From Bordetella parapertussis (lineage in GTDB: Bacteria; Pseudomonadota; Gammaproteobacteria; Burkholderiales; Burkholderiaceae_C): a DNA stretch of 7,055 nucleotides. The position numbers and the translations under genes are program-made. Location of the stretch: the NCBI GenBank assembly GCA_945888535.1, contig CAMDAN010000112.1, positions 1-7,055 on the forward strand, given 5' to 3'. Within the stretch, counting starts at the first letter, position 1, and every line of letters begins with the position of its first letter. Below are positions 1-6,643 of the stretch, piece after piece. The notes below the pieces were generated by a model. That model saw only the letters and a list, made by a program, of their open reading frames with translations, searched no databases and had not been told where the DNA came from.

Positions 1-1226
1 TAGTTGGCGGTGATGCTGCCTGCGCCGAAGTTGACGCGCTCGCCCACGGTGGCATCGCCCAAGTAGGCGAGGTGGTTGGCTTTTGCACCTTGGGCTAGCG
101 TGGAGTTTTTCACTTCTACAAAGTTGCCGATGTGTACGTCAGCTCCTAGCTGTGCGCCGGGGCGCAGGCGTGCGAAGGGGCCGACTCGGGCGTCCTCACC
201 CACCGTTACACCGAGTTTTTCGCCGTCGATGTGCGTGAAAGGATGAATCACTGCGTCGGCTGCAATCGTGCAATTGGATATCACGCAGTTCGCACCGATC
301 TTCACGCCTTCTCCCAAAGCGACGTGGCCTTCAAATATGCAATTGACATCGATTTCTACGTCACGGGCACACTCCAACACACCGCGAATATCCAGCCGCG
401 CCGGGTCTTTGAGCCTAACGCCTTGTTCCATGAGAGCCAAGGCCTGCCGCTGTTGGTAAGCGCGCTCGAGTTCTGCCAGTTGTACCGGGCTGTTGATTCC
501 GGCGACCTGCACCGCGTCTGTAATCGTGTGGGCCAAGACACTTACGTCGTCTTGAACGGCGAACTTCACAATATCAGTCAGGTAAAACTCGCCTTGGGCA
601 TTGTTGTTATCAAGCCGCGCCAGCCAGCCTTTGAGCAGGCGAGCAGGGACAGCCATGATGCCGCTGTAAATTTCGGTCAATGCGCGCTGCGCTGGGGTCG
701 CATCTTTGTGTTCCACGATCGCGCGAACCGCGTCGCCGCTGCGCTCAATGCGACCATACCCCGTGGGGTCGGGCATATCCAAGGTAAGCAGCGCCAAATG
801 CTGTCCTGCGCACAGCGCGATCAAAGCCTGCAAAGTCTCGGCTTGGGTCAGGGGCACGTCCCCTGAGAGCACCACCACCACGCCATCGTCAGGCAAAACG
901 GGGACCGCTTGTTGGACGGCGTGGCCCGTACCCAGCTGGGGTTCTTGGCGTACAAACTTCAAAGGCAAGGCGGCCGAAGCCTTTGATAAAGCAGCCTCAA
1001 CTTCATCAGCGCCATGGCCGGTAATGACGACTGCGCTTCGCGCATGAAGTTGTTCTGCGGTTGCTAAGACGTGCTGCAGCAATGGCTGATGGGCGAGTTG
1101 TTGCAAAACTTTAGGCAGCCGGCTTTTCATGCGCGTGCCTTTACCCGCCGCCATAATGACCACATCCACAGCAGGTAAAGACGCGACCGTGGTACTTTTG
1201 CGGTTTTCTGAATGGTTTGAGCTCAC
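1..1226 (-). CDS. glmU: Bifunctional GlmU: GlcNAc-1-phosphate uridyltransferase / glucosamine-1-phosphate acetyltransferase (C-terminus off window)
   Basis: GlmU is a cytoplasmic enzyme that acetylates glucosamine-1-phosphate with acetyl-CoA and then joins the product to UTP, giving UDP-GlcNAc for peptidoglycan and lipopolysaccharide. Reading the minus strand gives 408 uninterrupted codons. The N-terminal uridyltransferase domain has the nucleotide-binding loop AAGKGTRMKSRLPKV (about residues 26-40), then QLGTGHA, LSGDVPL, GYGRI and NNAQGEFYLTD. The left-handed beta-helix acetyltransferase domain follows, with GPFARLRPG, NFVEVKNS and KANHLAYLGD; the His of that last motif (codon at 72-74) matches the catalytic His363 of E. 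coli. Translation leaves the window in GSITAN, so roughly 60-70 C-terminal residues are missing. I chose the GTG at 1224-1226 because AAGAGG lies 7 bases upstream. It gives about 14 more N-terminal residues than E. coli GlmU. A GTG at 1167-1169 would give a more usual length but has no visible ribosome site. An in-frame ATG at 1296-1298 is less likely because it lies deep in the divergent gene. The family call is very secure; the start is moderate. Confidence 0.96.
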   Translation of the reverse strand, partial: MSSNHSENRKSTTVASLPAVDVVIMAAGKGTRMKSRLPKVLQQLAHQPLLQHVLATAEQLHARSAVVITGHGADEVEAALSKASAALPLKFVRQEPQLGTGHAVQQAVPVLPDDGVVVVLSGDVPLTQAETLQALIALCAGQHLALLTLDMPDPTGYGRIERSGDAVRAIVEHKDATPAQRALTEIYSGIMAVPARLLKGWLARLDNNNAQGEFYLTDIVKFAVQDDVSVLAHTITDAVQVAGINSPVQLAELERAYQQRQALALMEQGVRLKDPARLDIRGVLECARDVEIDVNCIFEGHVALGEGVKIGANCVISNCTIAADAVIHPFTHIDGEKLGVTVGEDARVGPFARLRPGAQLGADVHIGNFVEVKNSTLAQGAKANHLAYLGDATVGERVNFGAGSITAN

Positions 1227-1230
1227 AGGT

Positions 1231-2133
1231 ATGCCTCTTTTGAAATCTTGGTTGGCACGTTTACGCTTACAGAGTAAGGCGCGCCAAATAACTACCATTA
1301 TCAGCGCCCCGCCCCGGGCTTGGCTGTGGGGTTTGGGCTTGACGCTGGCTTTGGGCGGCTGCTCCGCGCTGCGCCTGAGCTACAACAATGCGCCCACGCT
1401 TCTTTACTGGTGGCTTGACGGGTATGCGGATTTTGACAAATCCCAAGGTGCACAAACCCGCGCCGAGTTAAACAAGCTGGTGGATTGGCACCGAAAAGAG
1501 GAACTACCCCGCATTGCCGACTTACTCGAATCGGCCCAATCGATGGCGAGTGGGAATGTAACGGGCCCTCAGGTATGCGAGTTGTATGAAAAAACGATGG
1601 CGCGAATGGATGCGCTCAGCGAGCGGGTTTTGCCAAGTGCTGCGGCCATTGTTCCAACCCTTACCCAAGCGCAACTGGACTTCATGGCCAAGGCGTTTGA
1701 AAAAAAGACAAAGAAATGGCGCGAGGATTACCGCCGTGCGGATAAATTCACCGAGCGCACCGAAGATTTTTATGGCGCATTGAGCTCACCGCAATTACAA
1801 CAGCTTCACGCCGCTTTGCACCAAACCAAAGAAGAGGAAAACCTGTATTTTGCGGAAGTAACACGCCGCCAAAAGTTGGGGCTCAGCACCCTCGCTGGAC
1901 TCCAAAAGGCAGACACTGCAACGGCACTCATTGCCCTCAAAGCCTGGAACGCCCAATGGCAACATTCCAGCGACGTGGTGTACCAAGACTTCAAAATTCG
2001 TAGCACCGCGCAAACCTGCAAAGCGTTGGCCCAATTGCATAACAGTGCCAGCCCCAAGCAGCGCAAAAAACTTATTGCCACGCTGCAGAGCTACCAACAA
2101 GAAGCGATGCTCTTACATCGCGAGACGATCTAA
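1231..2133 (+). CDS. DUF6279-like lipoprotein of unknown function
   Basis: This is a predicted lipoprotein of 300 residues. The N-terminus is basic, then a hydrophobic stretch (about residues 30-42) ends in the lipobox LGGC with the lipidated Cys at residue 44. The next residue is Ser rather than Asp, which by the Lol sorting rule known from E. coli suggests the outer membrane. Just after the Cys is the block LRLSYNNAPTLLYWWLDGY, which I recognise as the hallmark of the DUF6279 lipoprotein family. The rest is rich in charged residues, Ala and Leu, probably helical, with no catalytic motif that I can see. The function is unknown. The frame is open further upstream, but translation from 1129 would put a long non-signal segment ahead of the lipobox, so I chose the ATG at 1231. 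Its ribosome site is poor (AGG one base before the ATG). A TTG at 1240 is an alternative, with CAGG about 10 bases ahead. The gene is divergent from glmU and convergent with the cyclo-ligase gene. Confidence 0.85.
   Translation: MPLLKSWLARLRLQSKARQITTIISAPPRAWLWGLGLTLALGGCSALRLSYNNAPTLLYWWLDGYADFDKSQGAQTRAELNKLVDWHRKEELPRIADLLESAQSMASGNVTGPQVCELYEKTMARMDALSERVLPSAAAIVPTLTQAQLDFMAKAFEKKTKKWREDYRRADKFTERTEDFYGALSSPQLQQLHAALHQTKEEENLYFAEVTRRQKLGLSTLAGLQKADTATALIALKAWNAQWQHSSDVVYQDFKIRSTAQTCKALAQLHNSASPKQRKKLIATLQSYQQEAMLLHRETI
1234..1239 (-). promoter_or_regulatory. Ribosome binding site deciding the glmU start
   Basis: On the minus strand AAGAGG stands 7 bases before the GTG at 1224-1226. It is the only good Shine-Dalgarno-like match near the candidate glmU starts and favours this GTG over the one at 1167-1169. 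It lies inside the first codons of the divergent lipoprotein gene if that gene starts at 1231. Confidence 0.55.
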
Positions 2134-2153
2134 TTCTCTAAGGCTTTAACCCT

Positions 2154-2786
2154 CTAACGCTCAGGTCGAACCGAGGACTCTACCGGCCAAGCCACGCCAT
2201 GGTCCGTGAGGATGGCGTCCAGGGGAATGTCATGCGCCTCAGGCTCAAAGTCTGGAACATAGCCCACCCCAAATCCCAGTCCCACGGTAAAAGGCTTGGG
2301 CTCTAAGCTAGCCAACATGCGGTCATAAAAACCGCCGCCGTAACCCAAACGGTATCCTCCTGCGCTGTAGCCGACACACGGGACAAACAACAAACTCGGG
2401 GACACCATTTCGGTGTCTTTGGGCTTAGGGATGCCATAAGCGTCTTCTTCCATGGGACACCCGGGGTACCAGGTGTGAAAGGTCATAGTTTTATGTAATT
2501 TATTGATGACTGGCAAAGCAATCCGCCTGCGCTGCGGCTCTTCGTTGAGCTCGCCATCTTCTTTCCAGCGGTGTAACGCTGGCAAGGGGTCAAACTCCCC
2601 TTTGATCGGCCAATACGCGCCGATGGTGGTATCGGTTCGGCCCACCAACCAAATACGCATCACCCGAAGCAGCAACTCCGCCCGGTGCAATCGGTCTGGC
2701 AAATTAAACCTTTGCTCTAACAAGGCTTTACGCAATACCTTTTTTTCCAGTCCTTTGGGGTCCATAGATTTGTCCATAATCACCAT
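2154..2786 (-). CDS. 5-formyltetrahydrofolate cyclo-ligase (5,10-methenyltetrahydrofolate synthetase)
   Basis: This cytoplasmic enzyme uses ATP to convert 5-formyltetrahydrofolate to 5,10-methenyltetrahydrofolate, returning a storage or inhibitory folate to the one-carbon pool. The protein has 210 residues, close to the family norm of about 180-220. It shows the basic N-terminal helix KKVLRKALLEQR (residues 15-26), the substrate-region segment YWPIKGEFD (58-66), YGIPKP (117-122) and the family signature GYRLGYGGGFYDR (144-156), a glycine-rich phosphate-binding loop. The C-terminal HDIPLDAILTD (185-195) also matches the family. Three in-frame ATGs open the gene (2784-2786, 2775-2777, 2763-2765). 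None has a strong Shine-Dalgarno, so the start could be up to 7 codons later. The first ATG abuts the start of the divergent transglycosylase gene. E. coli calls this gene ygfA (also fau); I leave the symbol blank because usage varies. Confidence 0.94.
   Translation of the reverse strand: MVIMDKSMDPKGLEKKVLRKALLEQRFNLPDRLHRAELLLRVMRIWLVGRTDTTIGAYWPIKGEFDPLPALHRWKEDGELNEEPQRRRIALPVINKLHKTMTFHTWYPGCPMEEDAYGIPKPKDTEMVSPSLLFVPCVGYSAGGYRLGYGGGFYDRMLASLEPKPFTVGLGFGVGYVPDFEPEAHDIPLDAILTDHGVAWPVESSVRPER
2775..2780 (+). promoter_or_regulatory. Candidate -10 element for the transglycosylase operon
   Basis: CATAAT differs from the sigma-70 -10 consensus TATAAT by one base and ends 6 bases before the A of the ATG at 2787. 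If used, transcription would begin at or next to the start codon, giving a leaderless or nearly leaderless mRNA. The bases about 17 upstream (near 2752-2758) do not resemble TTGACA, so this is a weak prediction. It lies within the first codons of the divergent cyclo-ligase gene. Confidence 0.25.
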
Positions 2787-4790
2787 ATGCAGTTATTCAG
2801 AACCATTTTGACAGCACTTGCCCTTGGCAGTGCCCTTTTTTCATTAAGCACGCCGCTGGCCATCGCGCAAAACGCCGATTCGGCCCGCAGCGACGAGGCG
2901 ATTGTTGACATCGCACAAGCCTACAAACAACGGGACCGCAAGCGCATGGCTGCGCTACTCGGTCAAGTTCGCGGCTCGTCGCTTGAGCCATGGGCGGTGT
3001 ATTGGGAGTTGTCTTCGCGTTTAGACACCGCTGGCAAATCCGAAATTCAAACTGCGCTGGGTCGTATTGCAGGAACTTACCAAGAAGACAGGCTTCGCGC
3101 GGAGTGGCTTTTGCAGTTGGGACGTAACCGCGACTGGACGACCTTTGACCAAGAATACAGCCAGTACCGCATGGGCGACGAGCGGGCGTTGCAGTGCTAC
3201 GCCTTATGGAGTGACTATGCAAACAACGGCGCTGACGTTGCCAAAACGGTTCAAGACCTATGGCTGTCTTTGCGTGAGGGCGATGAGGCGTGCGCGGGTA
3301 TTGCCGAACAACTGATTGAGCATAAAAAATTACCCTCACAAACGGCTTGGATTCGCGCTCGATTAGGGATGGAAAACGACCGCTTGCGCATCGCTACCCA
3401 AGCGGTTGCCATGTTGGATGGGGCTTGGGTCAAAACGGTCAACTCTATTTATCTCAATCCGGGCAAATACCTCAGCGACAAGCTCACCGCCCTGCGCCCT
3501 CAAACCCGCGAGATGGTATCGCTGGCTTTGATCCGCCAAGCCTATTTAGACCCTGCCGAAGCTGCTGTTGAAGTCGAGAAACTACGCTGGCGCGCCCAAT
3601 TGACATCCGAAGAACGCAGTTGGATTTGGGGAGTGATTGGCAAACAAGCTGCAAGAAAGCACTCCAACAATGCGACCGATTTTTATGCCCGCGGTCAGTT
3701 CGTTCACATGCACGAGGACCATCTCGTGTGGGCCGCACGGGCGGCTTTGCGCGCTGGGCGCTGGCAACAAGTGCAAGAGGCTATCAATGCGATGCCGATT
3801 TCATTGCGCAACGAAAGCGTGTGGGTGTACTGGAACGCGCGCGCCGTATTAGCCCAACGCCCCAGCGAGACAGCGCGAATCCAAGCCTTTACCCAACTGC
3901 AAAGCATCGCCGGCATTAAAGGTTTTTATGAACAACTGGCCTTAGAAGAACTGGGCCAACGCAGTAGTTTTCCACCCCGGCCTGCGCCGCCCACGCATGA
4001 TGAAAAAGAGTTGGCTCGCACCAACCCGGGCCTGCAACGTGCGCTGTACGCGATTCGTTTAGGTCTGCGGGCTGAAGGTGTTCGCGAATGGAATTACAGC
4101 ATCAGCTTGCACACCAAGGGTGGTATGGACGACCGGGCTTTGTTGGCTGCGGCCGATGTGGCTTGCCGCGCCGAAGTCTGGGACCGGTGCATAAATACCA
4201 GCGACCGCACCAAAGTCTTGGTTGACCTAGACCAACGCTTTCCGATGCCGTATAAAAATTCTGTCGTTACGCGAGCGCAAAGCATTGGGCTCGATCCCGC
4301 TTATGTGTATGGATTGATTCGCCAAGAGAGCCGGTTCATCATGGACGCCAAGTCAGGCATGGGCGCCTCCGGCTTGATGCAGGTGATGCCAGCAACTGCG
4401 AAGTGGACCGCTAAAAAAATTGGCCTCACTGACTTTACACCCCAAAAAATCACCGACCGCGAAACCAATATTGCTATTGGAACGGGTTACCTTAAATTGG
4501 TTTTAGATAGTTTCAGCGGGTCGATGCCGCTGGCTGCTGCGGCCTACAACGCAGGGCCGAGCCGCTCCCGTTTATGGCGCGGACAAAGTGGCAGCCCCTC
4601 CATGGAAGCGGCGATTTGGGCGGAGAATATTCCCTTTCATGAAACGCGCGATTACGTCAAAAAAGTAATTTCTAATACCACGCTCTATGCTGCGTTATTG
4701 ACCGGACAACCGCAATCCGTTAAATCTCGCTTAGGCACGATTGGCCCAGTTGATGCCTTGACGCCCGAAGACGGGCTTGATTTACCTTAA
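2787..4790 (+). CDS. slt: Soluble periplasmic lytic transglycosylase (Slt family, GH23)
   Basis: Lytic transglycosylases cleave the MurNAc-GlcNAc bond of peptidoglycan without water, leaving 1,6-anhydro-MurNAc ends, and act during wall turnover and growth. The protein has 667 residues, close to E. coli Slt70. It opens with a signal peptide whose hydrophobic core ends at PLAIA, with likely cleavage after Ala27; there is no lipobox. Residues about 30-490 form a long Ala/Arg/Trp-rich helical region, as expected for the superhelical U and L domains. The catalytic domain follows (about 500-625), with YGLIRQESRF carrying the presumed catalytic Glu514, then GASGLMQVMPATA (527-538), ETNIAIGTGYL and AAAAYNAGPSRSRLWR (YNAGP at 587-591). 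The signal peptide fixes the ATG at 2787, although no Shine-Dalgarno is visible ahead of it. It is probably the first gene of a unit with the glutathione S-transferase and cca genes. Confidence 0.95.
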   Translation: MQLFRTILTALALGSALFSLSTPLAIAQNADSARSDEAIVDIAQAYKQRDRKRMAALLGQVRGSSLEPWAVYWELSSRLDTAGKSEIQTALGRIAGTYQEDRLRAEWLLQLGRNRDWTTFDQEYSQYRMGDERALQCYALWSDYANNGADVAKTVQDLWLSLREGDEACAGIAEQLIEHKKLPSQTAWIRARLGMENDRLRIATQAVAMLDGAWVKTVNSIYLNPGKYLSDKLTALRPQTREMVSLALIRQAYLDPAEAAVEVEKLRWRAQLTSEERSWIWGVIGKQAARKHSNNATDFYARGQFVHMHEDHLVWAARAALRAGRWQQVQEAINAMPISLRNESVWVYWNARAVLAQRPSETARIQAFTQLQSIAGIKGFYEQLALEELGQRSSFPPRPAPPTHDEKELARTNPGLQRALYAIRLGLRAEGVREWNYSISLHTKGGMDDRALLAAADVACRAEVWDRCINTSDRTKVLVDLDQRFPMPYKNSVVTRAQSIGLDPAYVYGLIRQESRFIMDAKSGMGASGLMQVMPATAKWTAKKIGLTDFTPQKITDRETNIAIGTGYLKLVLDSFSGSMPLAAAAYNAGPSRSRLWRGQSGSPSMEAAIWAENIPFHETRDYVKKVISNTTLYAALLTGQPQSVKSRLGTIGPVDALTPEDGLDLP

Positions 4791-4806
4791 ACCTAAGTAA
4801 AACTCT

Positions 4807-5490
4807 ATGCTCAAACTCTATATTGGCAATAAAAATTATTCCTCCTGGTCAATGCGGCCTTGGGTGTTGCTAACGCAAGCGCAGGTTGCGTTTGAAGAAG
4901 TCGTTGTGCGATTTGATGGCTTCACGCCCGACTCCGAATTCAAACAAACACTCCAATCCATTTCTCCTGCTGGAAAAGTTCCTGTGCTGCAAGATGGTGC
5001 GCTTGTTGTTTGGGACACTTTGGCTATCGCAGAGTATGTAGCCGAAAAATTTCCAGAGAAAAAACTCTGGCCCCAAAGTTCCAGCGAACGCGCGCTTGCA
5101 CGAAGCCTTTGTGCGGAAATGCATGCGGGGTTTATGGGCTTGCGGGCCAACTGCCCGATGAACATCGAGGCTTCTTTGTCTGAACAAGGCGCCATCATTT
5201 GGCGCGACAAACCGGCTGTGCGCTCTGATGTAGAACGCATCGTTGCGATGTGGACGCAGCTTCTTGAGGCGCATGGTGGGCCCATGCTGTTTGGCGACTT
5301 TTCTGTGATCGACGCGTATTACGCCCCCGTTTGCATGCGTTTAAAAACCTACGCTTTGCCGGTGCCCGCGACGATCACTGCCTACATTGAGCGCGTTACT
5401 TCTTTGCCAGGCGTCAAAGCCTGGATCGACGCCGCCTTAAAAGAACACGACTTCTTAGACTTTGATGAACCCTACCGCTTAAAGCCTTAG
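4807..5490 (+). CDS. Glutathione S-transferase family protein
   Basis: This is a cytosolic-type glutathione S-transferase of 227 residues. The N-terminal thioredoxin-like domain (about 1-82) holds NKNYSSWSMRPW (8-19), typical of one bacterial GST subgroup in which a Ser near this position is the likely glutathione-activating residue. It is followed by PAGKVPVLQDG (54-64) with the conserved cis-Pro at 59, and WDTLAIAEY (69-77), the place where the family contacts the gamma-glutamyl group. The C-terminal part (about 90-225) is helical; FGDFSVIDAYYAPV matches the conserved N-capping segment of the GST C-terminal domain. The physiological substrate cannot be told from sequence. The gene starts 16 bases after the transglycosylase stop and ends 22 bases before cca, so it is probably co-transcribed with both. 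The ribosome site is weak (TAAG about 8 bases before the ATG). Confidence 0.92.
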   Translation: MLKLYIGNKNYSSWSMRPWVLLTQAQVAFEEVVVRFDGFTPDSEFKQTLQSISPAGKVPVLQDGALVVWDTLAIAEYVAEKFPEKKLWPQSSSERALARSLCAEMHAGFMGLRANCPMNIEASLSEQGAIIWRDKPAVRSDVERIVAMWTQLLEAHGGPMLFGDFSVIDAYYAPVCMRLKTYALPVPATITAYIERVTSLPGVKAWIDAALKEHDFLDFDEPYRLKP

Positions 5491-5512
5491 GCCAAGCGCA
5501 CCGTCCCTATCC

Positions 5513-6640
5513 ATGCAAACCTACCTTGTTGGCGGCGCCGTTCGTGACTTGATGATGGGTTTGCCAGTGCGTGACCGTGACTTTGTCGTGGTCGGCGCAA
5601 GGGCACAATCTCTGCTTGATCTTGGTTTTATTCCCGTAGGTCGGGACTTCCCCGTTTTTCTTCATCCACACACCAAAGAAGAATATGCCTTAGCCCGCAC
5701 CGAGAGAAAAACCGCACCCGGCTACCGAGGGTTTTCTGTCCATGCTGCGCCCGACGTTACCTTAGAGGAAGACCTCTCACGGCGCGATTTAACGATGAAC
5801 TCGATAGCCGTTGCGTTCAATGAAGGCAGCCAAGCGATTGATCTTGCAGGTTGCGTTGACCCCTTTGGCGGACGGCAAGATATTAAAAACAAAATCTTGC
5901 GCCACACCGGCCCTGCGTTTCGCGAAGACCCGGTAAGAATTTTGCGCCTGGCCCGCTTTGCTGCTCGGTTTCCTGACTTCACAGTGGCCCCAGAAACCAT
6001 GGTAATGATGCAAGACATAGTTGCAAGCCAAGAGGCAGAGCATCTGGTCGCAGAGCGGGTATGGATTGAGTTTTCCAAAGGGCTGATGGAGCAAACTCCT
6101 TCGCGTATGGTCACAGTCCTACAAGCGTGTGGTGCACTTCAAGTCGTGATGCCAGAGTTGCATGCTTCAGTCAATGAAAAAGCATTGCTGCTATTGGACT
6201 ACACCGCGCAAAAAAACGCAGCGCTGGAAGTTCGGTTTGCTTGTTTGACGCATGGTGTATCGGCGCTGCACGCGTTTTCTCAAACGCACCGTATTCCTGC
6301 TCCTTGCGCTGATTTAGCCGCCTTGCTTGAACGCAGCTTCAGCCCGATCAACCACTGCGACCCAACTGATGGCGTTGCGGTAGTCAAACTTCTTGAGCAG
6401 TGCGATGCCTTTAGAAAACCCGAACGCTTTGCACTGCTACTTGAAGCCTTGACCTGTATCGCCTACCCTACGCCTTACCCCCTAGCCCCACTTTTAACGA
6501 CTGCCTTGCAATGCGCTCAATCGGTCAACACCGAAATCATTGCAGCGCAAGCCATTGAAGAAGGGAAAACCGGGGCAGAGATCGGTCACATGGTTTCTAA
6601 AGCCAGGGCGCAGGCATTGACTGCGGCGTTGCGGATTTGA
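5513..6640 (+). CDS. cca: CCA tRNA nucleotidyltransferase with a reduced C-terminal HD region
   Basis: This enzyme adds or repairs the CCA end of tRNAs using CTP and ATP without a nucleic acid template. The N-terminal class II nucleotidyltransferase core is intact: YLVGGAVRDLMMG (4-16), the metal-binding pair Asp21 and Asp23 in RDRDFVVVG, GRDFPVFLHP, EEYALARTERK, RRDLTMNSIA (90-99), and EDPVRILRLARFAAR (138-152), which holds the nucleotide-selecting residues. The protein has 375 residues against about 412 in E. coli. The shortfall lies in the C-terminal half, where the E. coli enzyme has an HD phosphohydrolase domain. Here the segment VRFACLTHGVSA aligns with E. coli VRFATLCHDLGKG, so the His-Asp pair is His247-Gly248. 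The following His-rich loop and the upstream metal-ligand His also appear to be missing. The tail KPERFALLLEAL and AQSVNTEIIAAQ still aligns, so the frame is not broken. I call it a CCA-adding enzyme that has probably lost the accessory phosphohydrolase activity. No Shine-Dalgarno precedes the ATG. Confidence 0.94.
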   Translation: MQTYLVGGAVRDLMMGLPVRDRDFVVVGARAQSLLDLGFIPVGRDFPVFLHPHTKEEYALARTERKTAPGYRGFSVHAAPDVTLEEDLSRRDLTMNSIAVAFNEGSQAIDLAGCVDPFGGRQDIKNKILRHTGPAFREDPVRILRLARFAARFPDFTVAPETMVMMQDIVASQEAEHLVAERVWIEFSKGLMEQTPSRMVTVLQACGALQVVMPELHASVNEKALLLLDYTAQKNAALEVRFACLTHGVSALHAFSQTHRIPAPCADLAALLERSFSPINHCDPTDGVAVVKLLEQCDAFRKPERFALLLEALTCIAYPTPYPLAPLLTTALQCAQSVNTEIIAAQAIEEGKTGAEIGHMVSKARAQALTAALRI

Positions 6641-6643
6641 AAA

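Noticed and set aside
231..866. A 211-codon plus-strand open frame antisense to glmU
   Set aside because: It lies wholly inside glmU, whose product is strongly conserved. The antisense translation shows no recognisable domain, so it is a coding-bias shadow.
1129..1230. Upstream extension of the lipoprotein frame to an ATG at 1129
   Set aside because: It would place about 34 non-signal residues before the signal peptide and overlap the conserved start of glmU on the other strand.
2139..2148. A 10-mer whose reverse complement recurs at 5480-5489
   Set aside because: One copy lies in a gene gap and the other at the end of a coding region. Two copies of a 10-mer in 7 kb, built around stop-codon-like sequence, are not persuasive as a repeat family.
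2787..2850. A 6S RNA gene (ssrS) next to the cyclo-ligase gene, as in E. coli upstream of ygfA
   Set aside because: The cyclo-ligase start abuts the transglycosylase gene directly, so there is no room for an RNA gene upstream of it.
2797..3339. A 180-codon minus-strand open frame inside the transglycosylase gene
   Set aside because: It is antisense to a well-supported gene, its translation is rich in Arg, Pro and Cys with no domain, and it has no ribosome site that I can see.
4836..5285. Overlapping minus-strand open frames inside the glutathione S-transferase gene
   Set aside because: They are antisense shadows of a clearly conserved enzyme.
6200..6300. A frameshift or sequencing error explaining the shortened C-terminal half of cca
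   Set aside because: The reading frame is continuous, and recognisable cca sequence (KPERFALLLEAL, AQSVNTEIIAAQ) resumes in the same frame, so in-frame loss fits better.
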